From contig NC_061806.1 of NCBI RefSeq assembly GCF_021462225.1, positions 29,559,644 to 29,623,643 on the forward strand: a stretch of 64,000 nucleotides of DNA, in the 5' to 3' direction. This document shows, piece after piece, positions 23,764 to 36,307 of this stretch (position 1 is its first letter; every line of letters starts with the position of its first letter). The position numbers and the translations under genes were made by a program. This DNA comes from Girardinichthys multiradiatus (Eukaryota > Chordata > Actinopteri > Cyprinodontiformes > Goodeidae). The notes beneath the pieces were generated by a model that worked only from the letters and a program-made list of their open reading frames with translations, searched no databases and was not told where the DNA came from.

Positions 23764-24573
23764 TACTTCTCTGCCTCCTTTAGTGATGAGGGTACGTGTA
23801 GTAAATATAGAATTTTTGTAGCATTGGAGGCGAGGGTGTTGGAATTGGAGGCCCGGCTCTGCGCTGTTGAAAAACCAGCAGATAGCCGAGGCCCCTTAGC
23901 CAGCGCGGAGCCACCGAGGGTTGCTCCCCGTTGCAGTCCTCCAGCAGAGCCCGCGCAGCTGGGGCCTCAGGCCGGCTGGGTGACAGTACATAGAGAGCAT
24001 AGTCCTAGATCCCAGCCCACAGGTCACCACCAACCCGTCTGCGTTTCTAACAGATTTTCCCCGCTCAGCAACACACCCGCTGAGAAGCCAACTCTGGTAA
24101 TTGGCAGCTCCATAGTCAAAAACGTGGCACTAGAGACACCAGCGACCATAGTCAAATGTCTGCCAGGGGCCAGAACGGGCGACATCTACCTAAAACTGCT
24201 GGCTAATGATAATAGTAAATACAGTAAGATTGTAATTCACGCTGGCGGTAATGACACCCGGTTATGTCAATCGGAGGTCACCAAAGTTAGTGTTGCTTCG
24301 GTGTGTAAGTTTGCCAAAACAATGTCGGACTCCGTAATTTTCTCTGGTCCCCTCCCCAATCTGACCAGTGACAGCATGTTTAGCCGCATGATGTCATTCA
24401 ACCGCTGGCTGTCTAGGTGGTGTCCTGAAAACAATGTGGGCTATATTGATAATTGGCGAACAATTTGGGGAAAACCTGGTCTGATCCGGAGAGACGGCAT
24501 CCATCCCACTTTGGATGGAGCAGCTCTTCTTTCTAGGAATCTGGCCGAATTTATTAGTTCTCCAAACCGCTGA
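23764..24573 (+). pseudogene. L2-type LINE ORF1 with SGNH esterase-like domain
   Basis: The frame is open from 23764 (after a stop at 23761-23763) to 24573, but no ATG precedes the conserved part; the usual N-terminus is missing. The start [11 protein letters not shown] (about 23827) looks like a short coiled coil. A Pro/Ala/Ser-rich linker follows (about 23880-24070). Then comes an SGNH-hydrolase-like domain: block [12 protein letters not shown] with the candidate nucleophile Ser (about 24091), block [10 protein letters not shown] (about 24239) and block V DGIHPT (about 24496) with the Asp/His pair. Esterase ORF1 proteins are known from the CR1/L2 group of LINEs, where they accompany the element RNA; the enzymatic role is unclear. 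The catalytic residues all appear intact here. Confidence 0.85.
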
Positions 24574-24666
24574 CAACCCAGGGTTCAGACCAGGAAGCAG
24601 GGTCATAGTTTAATACTCCTCTCTGCAGCTTCTGTACTGCTACCCACCCATTACCCTATTAAGACA

Positions 24667-27533
24667 GTGTCTCGCCCACAGCAAAGATTGAATAGATTAA
24701 AAAATAATCTAAACCGAGGAAATCAGGAAAATCGAATAAAAGTAAACACATCTCAGACTAAAAAGAAAAATAAAACAATTAAATGTGGCTTACTGAACAT
24801 AAGATCTCTCTCTTCAAAGACTTTGCTAGTTAGTGACCTGATTTGTGACAATCAGATTGATTTATTTTGTCTCACAGAAACCTGGCTGCAGCAAGAGGAT
24901 TATGTTACTATAAATGAGTCAACTCCTACTAATTATTAAAATTTTCACATGCCTCGAAATACTGGGCGAGGAGGAGGAGTAGCGACCATCTTTCAGACGG
25001 ATTTATTGACTAGTTCCAGACCAATCAATAGCTACAACTCTTTTGAATATTTAATCCTTAGTTTTCCTCATCCAAATTGCAAAGCACTAAAACCACTACT
25101 GTTTGTTGTTTTGTACCGTCCACCAGGCCCTTACTCTCAATTTTTAGATCAGTTTTCAGACCTTTTATCTGATTTAGTGTTAAATACAGATAAGGTTATT
25201 ATAGTGGGGGATTTTAATATTTTAACATTTGAAAGTGATAGCTTAAATATAGCCTTTAATGGTATCTTAGACTCAATTGGCTTTGCACAAAACATTAACA
25301 AACCTACCCCCTTTTGTCTTCATTTGCTGGACCTTGTGCTAACATATGGCATTGAGTGTAAAGACATAACAATATTTTCTCATAACCCTGTCCTGTCTGA
25401 CCATCTATTAATAACCTTTGAGTTTAATTTAACCGAGTACTCCACACCTGAAAGAAAATTTCATTATAGTAGATCATTATCAGACAATGCTGTAACAACC
25501 TTTAAAGAATCAGTTCCACTTTTAATTTCCTCATTATCACAGAAAAACAGTGGAGGGCAATAATTTTGTTTCTTCCCCTTCACAAATTGATTCTCTTGTT
25601 CATAGTGTTACTTCATTATTGCGTAGTGCATTAGACAATGCAGCCCCCTTGAAAACGAAGGTAATTATTCATAGGAGGCTAGCTCCCTGGTTTAATTCAG
25701 AGCTACGTACTTTAAAGCACAATGTTAGAAAATTGGAGAGAAAATGCCGCTCTACTCACCTACGGGGTTCCTACTTAATCTGGAAAACTAGCCTACTGTT
25801 ATATAAAAAGACACTTCACCAAGCTAGAACAGCTTATTTCTCATTATTAATAGAAGAGAACAAGAATAATCCTAGGTTTCTCTTTAGTACAGTTGCTAAA
25901 CAGAGTCATAGCTCTGTTGAGCCATCCATTCCCTTAGCTCTCAGCAGTCATAACTTTATGGGATTCTTCCAAAATAAAATTGATTCTATTAAAAATTGTT
26001 TGTGTGTTGCCCTGCGATGGACTGGCGACCTGTCCAGGGTGTATCCTGCCTCTCGCCCATAGATTGCTGGAGATAGGCACCAGCTCTCCCGTGACCCACT
26101 ATGGAATAAGCGGTAGAAAGTGACTGACTAAAAAGAAAATCTTTGACATACTCCCGAAGATGATTACTTCATCCTCAGCAAGTGAGACAACATTGGAAGT
26201 AACTGTAGAACCTGATCTGTGTTTGGACTGCTTTGATCCTGTGGAGCTTCCTGAGTTATCAGAAATATTAGCTTCATCTAAACCTTCAACTTGTATGTTA
26301 GACCCAATCTCAACCAAATTATTTAAGGAAGTGTTCCCTCTGAATACCAGCCCCATCTGCTGAAAGTCACTAATGATATTCTTATGGCCTCAGATAATGG
26401 ACTTGTGTCTGTACTTGTCCTGTTAGATCTCAGTGCTGCATTTTATACAGTCGATCATAATATTCTCTTAGAAAGGCTGGAATATGCCGTAGGGATCAGG
26501 GGAACAGCGCTAGGCTGGTTTAAATCTTATTTTTCTGACAGATTCCAGTTTGTTCATGTAAATGATAAATCATCTTTAAACTCCAGGGTTAATTGTGGAG
26601 TACCACAGGGTTCAGTACTTGGGCCAATTCTCTTTATATATGCTTCCAATAGGTAAAATTATCAGGCAGCATAGAATAAATGTTCACTGTTACGCTGATG
26701 ACATTCAGCTTTACTTATCCATGAATCCTGATGAGCCCAACCAGTTAGATAGACTACAAGTATGTCTTGAAGACATAAAAAATTGGATGACTTTACATTT
26801 TCTGCTTCTAAATTCAGACAAGACAGAAGTTGTCGTCTTTGGACCGGAGTCTTTAAAAAAGAAACTGCTTAGTCAATCACTTAACCTTGATGGCATTAAA
26901 TTGACCTCCGATAATAAAGTAAAAAACCTTGGTGTTATTTTTGACCAGGACATGTCATTTAAATCCCATATTAAACAGGTTTCTAGGATTTCCTTCTTTT
27001 ACCTCCGGAACATTGCCCAAATTAGAAATATCCTATCCAGGAGTGACGCTGAAAAACTAGTCCATGCATTTGTTACTTCAAGGCTGGACTATTGTAATTC
27101 CTTACTATCAGGATGTACACAAAATGCAGTTAAAAGCCTTCAGCTGATTCAAAATGCTGCAGCAAGAGTTCTGATGAAAATTAAAAAGAGTGATCATATT
27201 TCGCCTATTTTAGCTTCCCTTCATTGGCTCCCTGTTAAATCCAGAATAGAATTTAAAATTCTCCTCCTCACATATAAAGACCTTAATGATCTAGCTCCAT
27301 CATACATCAGAGATCTGATTGTTCCATATGTTCCTAACAGAGCACTTTGTTCTCAGACTGCAGGTTTACTGGTGGTTCATAGAGTCTCTAGAAGTAGAAT
27401 GGGAGGCAGATCCTTTAGTTATCAGGCTCCTCTCCTGTGGAACCAGCTCCCAGTTTTAGTCCGTGAGGCAGACACCCTGTCTACTTTTAAGGCTAAGTTT
27501 AACATTTTCCTTTTTGCTAAAGCTTATAGTTAG
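24667..27533 (+). pseudogene. L2-type LINE ORF2 (endonuclease and reverse transcriptase), broken
   Basis: APE-like endonuclease: [12 protein letters not shown] (about 24787), LFCLTETWL (about 24865), GRGGGVATIF (about 24964), VVLYRPPGP (about 25108), IIVGDFNI (about 25198) and SDHLLI (about 25399). Linker and N-terminal RT follow from about 25556. RT motif A reads LLDLSAAFYTVDH near 26420, where the second Asp of AAFD is replaced by Tyr. GVPQGSVLGPILF lies near 26600 and motif C CYADDIQLYL near 26690. The C-terminal part ends FLFAKAYS at 27533. Breaks: in-frame TAA after PTNY (about 24937); frameshift near 25555; SINE-like insertion at 25996; a junction near 26360 where FPLNTSPIC runs straight into LLKVTNDILMAS, so the first RT blocks are lost; and a small deletion near 26632. 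It cannot be active. Confidence 0.88.
25996..26128 (+). repeat. 5'-truncated SINE-like insertion inside the L2 ORF2
   Basis: Only the 3' third of the repeat at 36308-36669 is present, from TTGTTTGTGTGTTGCCC to GCGGTAGAAAGTGACTGAC, with few differences. It interrupts the LINE frame between KIDSIK and KIFDILP. A short duplication TAAAAA flanks it (25990-25995 and 26129-26134). The copy shares the 3' end of the full repeat and lacks its head, as expected of target-primed retrotransposition. Confidence 0.88.
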
Positions 27534-28495
27534 AGTGGCTTAGGTTATCCAGAGCTATCTTCCTTATTTTTTACCTCCGTCTTCTTCCCTCCCTGTTGGA
27601 TGGAGTAAGGGGGAGTCAGGTTTAGCCTAAACCGGCTCAGTTATTGTTGAGGTGCAAACACACCCTCCATTTCTGCTACCTGTATGACCCCCTCTCTTTT
27701 CCAATGGTTATGGTCAATCTTACAGAGAGGTATCCCAATCGTTGTGGTTTTTAGTATAACAATGGCAATCAGTGGGTTCTAGATGGACAAACTGTCTACT
27801 TTCACCTGGCCTGACTCTGTATCTACCTGTGACACCTTTCTGGAGAGGGGACTCGTCCGAGCTTCTGCTGGCAACAACTTATTGCTCACCTCTCTACCGA
27901 TGATCCACATGGCCCTGTCTTTTAGTGTTTAACCTTTTCTCTCTCCTAGACATGGCGATTGACTGAGCTTTTACTGTGACTAACTCTATGTGCTCTCTTT
28001 CAGACTCTAACTTTGAAAACTGGCTCAGAGTTTATCTGTTCTTTCTTTCTAGGTGAAACGACTAAAGGAGCTACATCCATTAACATTTACTTTTCCTTCC
28101 CATAGAAAGTACTCCTAGATCAGTGCTTCTTTGTTCTCTTTGTGTCTCTGCTCTGTTCTCTCAAACCCCCAGTCGGTCGTGGCAGAGTTTATGCTGTTCA
28201 ATAATGTCAGAGCTCGTCTCACACCTTTCTATTTTGTCCTTACTGGGCTGGTATTCACAGGACAACCCATAACAGACCGAAATATTATTTGATAAAATAT
28301 TAAAATATTAATATTAAATATTAAATAATATTCTCAGATTCATAATCCCAACAGAATAAATACCTGAATCTGACTGCACTGTTCAATGATTAGGATAAAT
28401 TGGAATGTATGTACCTGACCTTTGTGAAGTGCCTTGAGACGACGTGTTGTGAACTGGCGCTATATAAATAAACTGAATTGAATTGAATTAAAATT

Positions 28496-31400
28496 GATCA
28501 TACAAGGAATAAAACGTGCTGCAGGTTCCAAAATGAACAATTAAAATAAGCTGTATTTATATGCAAACTGAAATCTAGGTGCAAAGAAAATACTATTAGT
28601 TGACATGTTTACATACTGAAAAAAGTGGGAATTTTCAGTTTTGAGGAATTTTTTGAGCCGGCAACCAATTCCTAGCTCTTTTGGAGCTCTTTTCTGGTTA
28701 CTCCTCACTTAGCTTCTGTGACAAAAAGGAAACGTCACCTGCAGGTATTTTAGCTTCTTAGAGCTCGTCTTATCCAGCCCAGTAAAACCATCACATGCCG
28801 GACACAGACCAGGCACATAGATCTAGACTGCCCTATCCTTAGTATTTTGGTGAATGTCACTTACAGAGGTAGCTTCCAGCAAAAAAATATATATATTTGT
28901 GCAGCAGTGCAAACCAAATAAAAACCCACAGAACGCGTAGAACCCGTGGAATTGCTCCATTTGGGACCGCACAGTTCTGATAACCCTCAAACAGCTCTTC
29001 TATACCAGAATGCACTTCTATACCAGAATGCACTTTGACACAACCCTTACTGATAACTAAATCTTTTCTGAACACGATAAAGAATTAATGCCAGTGGCTC
29101 ACTGAGAGTCAGAACATTTTGGGTGTTTAATACAGCCTTAGTCTTTTCGTTTTTTTTAGCTAAGCCTCCAACTGAATTTTTTTTGGTGACATTTTTTTAT
29201 TTTATTTTGCCAAAAAAACATCACAGATGCACACTCAAGTTATTATCTCAAGCTCCCAAGGGGAAAAATAATAATTAATGTCACAACAGGAGCTCCGCAG
29301 AAATTAAATTTAATGCCAATCCAAATCCAAATGCTTCAAACTAATTAAAATAATTCAGTAATATGCCCTTATTACATTATTCACAGAGCATTGCAAAATA
29401 ATAGACGGCTCAGCTGTCCATTTCACCATCGAATGGCCTGTTTGAGAATTCCGAGTTCACACCTCTCTATAAGAAGTGTAAAAAGAGACGAGAGCATGAA
29501 GGAGCAGAGTAACTCCACCGATATTTCTGTGTTTTAGCAAAGCCAGAAGAGAGGAGACAGCAACAAATGGTTGAGAATGAAAGCAAAACCAGTTTTTTTT
29601 TATACTTTCACAACAAACATCCACACCACCACAATTACACCCGTAAAGGCTCTTACTGCGGTGAGAGAACAGAGAAACACTGAGAGTCCCTCAGAAAAAC
29701 ACACAGCATGTGCAGGTGTCACAACAAAGAGGAAAAATCCCAGAGCTTCCTGGGTTTCGTCACAAGTTTACTTTGTTTGTTTAGGCAAATAAATCAGGAA
29801 ACACAAACTCCTGACAGCCACATTTAAACACTATAGTCCAAAGTAAGAGCTGTTGCCTCAGAAGGATTTTATTTATATTTAAACTTTAAACCCATTTTTG
29901 TTTCGGAACATAAAGTCTAGAAGTTTCAGGAGTTTGCATCATCTCAAGAGCATGGAGCAAGATTCCTGAAGTAAGCTGCCAAAGATTTCTTCATGTCCAG
30001 CTTTGAGCTCCTGCTCTTATTGTGACCTCTCAGAGTGACACCCAGAGCCACCCGTAGGCCTCTCAGACCAAATACCTCCTACACCTCACGCCGTCCGATA
30101 TGCATCAAGCTAACTGCAAACCCCACTAGTCACAGCTGAGCTGGAGTTGACAGGATCTGTAATTACCCGGCCACAGCTAGTCCAACAGCCAAATCCCAGC
30201 ATGGATTTCAAAACGAGTGGGAAAAGGCATGAAAATGTGTTCCCACTAATCCTCTGTTTTCACATCCGGTATAGGAAGGTTCAGAGCGGCATGCACATGC
30301 TGTGTGGACGGCGGACAGAGAGCCACTTCAGAGGACAAGACAAGTGGGGACCAGGGCACAGGGCCAAGCTCTGCAACATCATAATAATCCATCCAAAAAC
30401 TCATTTTCCCACAGTCCCCTCCGGCAGGACATTACTTCTGAGGACGGCTTGTTTGGGTAGCATGTAGTTTGTGTAGCAGAGTCAGCCAGTGACTGTGCTT
30501 CTGTGTAGCCTGTTACATTTATTTGAAGCATGTGTGAACGGAGAGTAATATACAGACACACAAAGGGTCAAAAAGATGAATAAATCAAACCTACAGAGGA
30601 TCAATGTTGAAGCCTGAGCCAATACTGTTGTCTGTTTTCTGAATGTGAAGGCTAATCACATCATATGTGGATGTGTCCAAAAATACAAGATGAGGAGAAA
30701 AGCTAAATTGGTGCAGGGAGATGTGTTAAAGACACATTAAAAAGGGTAAAGAGATGGTATGTGAAACAAATCATGTGATTTTTTTATGATTCATATTGAT
30801 ATTTTATTATTCTAATTTAAGATATAAGGGAGGAGACACTGTCTCAGTGAGGTTTTGGGAGGGTGATGGCTGTAAGGAGACTTGTAGGGCTGCTATTCAT
30901 GTTAATTAGAACAGGTTTTCCTCAAAATGTTCCCTAATTACTTATGTAGCTTCATTGTTTTCTGGCCCACATCTATCCAAACATCTCATTACTGGTCAGA
31001 CTGGGAAGAGGTCAGAATGACACTGCAGAGTCTAAAGCCACATTTAAACTAGGCAACCCATTGATCATTCAGAACTTAAGGTTCTGAATTAAATTTTACC
31101 TGGATCATCAGTTTTGCTTGTTTCCACAGTGAGATCCCAAATAATCGTAGTTATGAGAAAGCCAGCAACCATAGTGCAGATTAAGGTTTAAAACAGTAAA
31201 AGCAAAATACAGAACCTGTCATACAGAGACGAGACTCAGTTCTGGTCAGAATTAAAGTGAATACAATTGGACATATTTGGCAGCAGTTACACTTTAAAAC
31301 TGAATTGAAATCCCTTAGAAGATGTGTCCCAAAGGAAAACTAACCACACAACAGGAGCTGCAGTCTATCTGCTTCTTTCAAACTTTTTAATGGCTAAGGA

Positions 31401-34400
31401 AATATCATAACCAAATGTAGTTATCTTTCACCCTTCTGACAATTGACCTACCAGTTATCACAGATAGTTTCTCAGCATGAGTGAATAGTCCAAAAGAAGC
31501 AAGGCCAAGTTGGTGGTGGACCATAGTTCTAAATCTATTTCAAAGAGTTAATAAAAATTAAGAGTTTGAGAGTATATGAAGCAAACTGGTTCAACCAGGA
31601 TCAAGCTAAAGATTGGAAGTCTCTGACTTTGTCTGAGGAACAGAATCTCATTTTAGTTGTTTGTTGCTTCAAAGTTTTAGTCAGTTTTTCTCTATGAATG
31701 TAACTAGAGGAAATTCAGCTTTAAAGTCAGGGCCATCTATTGATGATGTTTCCTCGTTAGGTCAGAGACAGCTAGGTGAGATAATTCTTTGGAGGGTAAG
31801 TAAAGAGATCAAAAAAATTAAGCCAACATGCACATATGGTTTTGTTGTGACGGATCCACCTTAATAAATTTTTACACATGCACCAAAACCTTGTCTGGGA
31901 GTGTAGTTGACAAGTTTCAGCATGAATGGCCAAAATAAGCGACTCCTTTGGCTTCAAAAAAATCCAAATCAGAGTCCAAACCCAGGGCGTTCTTTGCTTT
32001 TTATTCTCAACCATCACACAGCTGGAAGTTTCCAACCTGATCAGGCTAAAACGGGCCGCCCTGCAGTCTCTGAAATCTCCACAAACACAACTGTAAATCA
32101 GATGAGAAGGGCAAAAAGCTAACATGTTGAAAGAAAAAAAAATTTCCAGGATGTTTTTTACTTCAACGTTGCTACTGCAGCTTCATCAAGAAGTGGCCTG
32201 ATTTTTCATGAAATAAAAAAAAAGTCAGATTGAGAAGGAGGAGAGTTCCTGGAAATTTATGCATATTCCTGAATTATTTATGAAACATGAAACCATGGCT
32301 GCTTTTACATCTGCCGTGCTGAGGACTGTGCTCACAGGTGATGTGGAGCAATCTGCGCACATCTCTCTCCTCTTGCTTTAGCATGAAAGCTTCTTCCTGA
32401 AATTCTTTAAATAACAGAGAAATAAAATCTAATTTTTCAAAGTTATTTGCTGTATCAACAAGCTTATGTTTCCTCGACACATGATTGCCTTGATGTTCTT
32501 TATATGCTGCCATTTGAACACGTAGCAGCAAACGTTCCAGCTGTCCACCTTTACAAGACAGACGTTCACTGCTTTTTGTGTATACATTTACATATAGATT
32601 TATGTTTTTTTTATGCTGCCTGGTTACAATCTATCCATCCAGGATGCATACAAGAAAGCTCACTGACAGACAGAGTAACAGTTTGCAAAATGAGACAGGA
32701 AATGATCAGAAAAAGAGAAATAGCTAAAGAAGCACATAGGAACAGCAGGAGGGAGAAAGCAATTTAATTCTTATTTCTTCCAACTGTCTTTGTTAAACAA
32801 AGCTGACAAGGTGTGGTGAGGCACTTTGTCATTATGAGGAGCTGGTGCTCGGGGATTCACGGTGTAATTAGCTGGCGAGGCAGCCGAGAGATGATCATTG
32901 AGCCTGATCTGCATTTGAGACACAGTGGGGAGGGTTGAAAGGGGCGGGCTCTCCGTTAAATTACCTGCTCTGCTGCTGTCTGCAGAGAAATGACATTATC
33001 TGCTTCAAACTGGGTTTATTTCACACTGCTTCTTTATGTCAATGTCATCCTTTATCTGTGTTAGGCCAGTCTTTTATTTGCAATTATTAGACAGAGGTGA
33101 AAGAGTGACGGCGGGGATAGATGGGTGGATAGATAACTGGAGCGCCAGGAGCACAGATGAGAGCTCGCTGGAAATCCATCAGTGGGGGAGGTCAAGGGAA
33201 GCTCATCGGCATGTGAATGAACACCAGGACACACTCTGGCGAGAATCGTGTTGGTTAATATTTCTGTGCTTATCTGCAAACATTCCACTTTCCACATTTT
33301 GCATTAAAGCTGCTGCATAACGGATCACTGTGGACTCTGAGCTAGATTGAAAAGGAGAAAAAGGATATTTTTCCCCCAACTAATCATTAGAATAATTCCA
33401 GATTGTGCAAATACATTATAAATGTTTTATTTTTTAAGTTGCATGAGACTCAGTTGTTCGCTTGGAAAAAAAGCCTGCTCTTCTCATTGAGCTTTTCTTT
33501 AAGCATTTAAAAAACAAACCAGGCTAATTAAACAATGCTTTCATGCATTTAAATATCTTACCATCTTACTGCTCAGCAAAGCTCTGACAGTATTACTATG
33601 GGAGTCTGGGAACAAAGGAGGAAAGAACCAAAAGAAGAAGAAATGTAGTGAACTCCTCAGACTTGACTTTACTTTAACAGGAACTGATTTAATCCAGGTT
33701 TCATAAACTGTACCTGCTGGACAATAGGTCTAGCCAGAATAACTTCGTATTTCTGCAGTGGCATCTCCAAAAACGTAATATTTTCAAAATATTGTCAGTT
33801 TGTATTGTCAAAAAAGGTCTGGATGTCAGCATGGCAGTGTCCTTCCAATATGAATGGTGTCAATTTGCTAATTTGGAAATACAAAAAGCTTTTTAATAAT
33901 CCCAGATGAGATTTAAATGCTGATTTATGTGTTGAAACCATGAATCTGAATCTGTCTTCCTATTCAGTGATGTGACTACATGTTTGAATATAAAAACACC
34001 CATAAGATATTTTATCTTCAGTAATAGATGGACATGTTTGGTCTTTCTCTAGTCTAACAAAATAGTTATTTTAAAATTAACACTTATCCACATATTTTAT
34101 GCGATATTTAATTAGACAAAGCTCTTATGTTACTTCAAATCTTTGCCTGATTGGGTGTTCAGCACTTTCTGACATCTCCTCCCCCGGAAACTCATGGTTC
34201 TCAGTGGACTTGGTTCTGACTAAAAGATCCAACGAACCAACCCAAAAACCTTGCCACAGCTGGTCAGAATAAGGCTTAGTCACTGTCTCAGAATTGGTGC
34301 TTTGTTTTTTTATGTTTACACAAATTTAGACAAATGTAGTTAAGCTTGGAATATAAAGTTTCTGTAACATAGCTTTATTTTTCTTCTGCACCTTAGACAT

Positions 34401-35324
34401 GTACTCTGTGATTTAGTAACCTTTAGAAGTAGAAATCAGCGAGTAGATCTTAGTTTGATCAATCATAAATGCAATTCCTGGTTGTGTTAATGCTTCGTTA
34501 AAATGTTCCTTTGGAAGCTCCATGCCTCTTAATTTAAACTTCATGAGGCCAGTTGTTTTATGAGCATTATAATAGTTTCTGTCTCATCAAGCCAGAAGAA
34601 AACCTTTACAAACACAACAAAACTTTGGTTCTCCAACAGGAATGGCTGCACCATTCCGAAGACACTTTGTTCATGTTTTCTAATAAAGTGAATTAAATGC
34701 TTAGAAAGGAAACAGAACCCAAAAAAGGTAAAAAAAAATATTTCATTTTGCTGGGTCCAACTGTGCGATATTCCCTTACTGTTTTTTTTCCTCGTGCAGA
34801 AACATTTTCCCAGAAGCAGCCGAGTGTGACAATTTAATTTAGAGGAAAATAAAAAGGATAATTCACTTCTGCACAGATATGCACCAGAAAGAAATGACAC
34901 TGAGCCTCATGAGTGAAAAACATGTATTTTTAATTGCAGGAATTGATAGTCGAATTATACCGACACCATATTTGATTACTTCCTCTCACGATTAGAAATG
35001 GATTGCAAGAATAACAGAACTGTAATGTAACCACTCATAACCTTTCATAGATACCTGAACTATTTGTAATACTTTGTATCATCATTTGGTTGAAGTTGTT
35101 TTTGAAATGAGATCCTTCAGATTCTCGGCTTTGGATTGGAGCTTAAAAAAGGTCAAATCAAAAGCAGGAATGGACTCTGATAAAAGATGGAAAAGTACAA
35201 AGGTCTTTCATCGTAGGAATTTTGAGTTTTTTTGAACAAAGTGATTAAAATTCATGAGTGAGATGTTTGGGTTTGTCAGTCATCCACATTTCCACCAACA
35301 AAAATCAAAACTGGCTTGCAGTTT
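28496..35324. other. Long unannotated stretch
   Basis: About 6.8 kb without a supported gene or recognised repeat, apart from an 18-bp tandem duplication at 28997-29032. Two blocks, about 29270-29470 (many AATTAAAT/TAAT words) and about 32800-33030 (GC-richer, unlike its surroundings), look like candidate conserved non-coding elements. This cannot be shown without another genome. Confidence 0.4.
28997..29032. repeat. 18-bp tandem duplication
   Basis: CTTCTATACCAGAATGCA occurs twice in perfect tandem (28997-29014 and 29015-29032). Replication slippage is the simplest explanation. Confidence 0.95.
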
Positions 35325-35831
35325 AAGGTCGGCGCATCTCACAGAGCTCTGTTCATCTGAACATCGAAAGAGGATGGACCAACTGTAGTCCGACCAACAC
35401 ATGGCAATCCACTTAAACCAATTGAAATAAGAGCATTACTCAAACAAGCAGTCAAGAGGCCCAGGGTAACTCTGGAGGAGCTGCAGAAATTCACACTTCA
35501 ACTGGGGAAATCTGCTGACAGAACAGCTTTTAGTTTTGGACTTCTGATCTCTAAATAGAAGACTGGCAAGAAGAAACTCACTGTTGGAAGAAAGCCCATA
35601 AAATTCCCCTCTGGGGCTGCCAAAAGAAAGAAAAAGGTGTTCTAAGTCCAAATGAATTTGTAGCCGACTTGCAATATTTGTGTGGGAAAACCTAAACCCT
35701 GAACAGGCCATACCCAAGGTGAAACATGGCAGTGGCTGCATCATGCTGTGCGGGGTAGGTTTCCTTAGCAGGAAGTGGGATGCTGGTCAGAACTGATAGG
35801 AGAAGATGGATTGGGCTAAATGCAAGTCAAT

Positions 35832-36000
35832 CGTTCGAATCTCACAGCCTGCCACTCTGGGTCCCTGAGCTAGACCCTTAGCCCCTGAATGCTCCTCGGG
35901 GGCCGCACAATGGCAACCCACTGCTCCCTTAGGGATGGGTTAAATACAGAGGACAATTTCCCCATTGTGAGATCAATAAAGTCTATATCATCATTATTAT
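35832..36000 (+). repeat. SINE fragment nested in Tc1-like element
   Basis: Contains a tRNA B-box-like word GTTCGAATCTC at the left. A fish SINE body follows (CACTCTGGGTCCCTGAGC, GGGGCCGCACAATGGCAACC, AAGGGATGGGTTAAATACAG-like), with the tail GATCAATAAAGTC and ATT repeats. The A-box half is absent, so it is 5'-truncated. It replaces part of the host transposon rather than just adding to it. The exact target duplication is not clear. Confidence 0.7.
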
Positions 36001-36307
36001 TAAACATACAGCCAGAGATATTATTAAATGGTTTAGATCAAAGCATATTCATGGCCCAGTCAAAATCCAGACCTAAATCCACCTGGGAATTATGGAAATT
36101 GTTGTTCACAGATGTTCTCCATTTAATCTGACTGAGCTTGAGCTTAGCCTCAAAGACTCACAGTAGTAACTGTGTAACAAAATGTGGTTCTACAAGGCAT
36201 AGAATTAAAGCTGAATACAAATGCATGCCACATGTTTTAGATTATTTGTGAACACCATGTACTATTTTCCCTTCCCTTTACAGTTATGCTTTATATTGAT
36301 TTAGTAT

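Larger units (their letters stand above)
23650..28495 (+). mobile_element. L2/Maui-type LINE, internally deleted
   Basis: Non-LTR retrotransposon with both open reading frames recognisable: ORF1 with an esterase-like domain, then ORF2 with an APE-type endonuclease and a reverse transcriptase. A 3' UTR of about 960 bp follows, ending GGCGCTATATAAATAAACTG and GAATT repeats, the tail style of fish L2 elements. The span is about 4.85 kb, close to full length. The 5' end is placed only approximately, at CACTTCCTTTTTTTGCTG near 23680. Damage: no ORF1 start codon, several frameshifts in ORF2, a deletion near 26360 and a SINE-like insertion at 25996-26128. A 3'-end-only relative lies at 60506-61165. 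CR1 or Rex1 assignment is possible but less likely. Confidence 0.87.
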
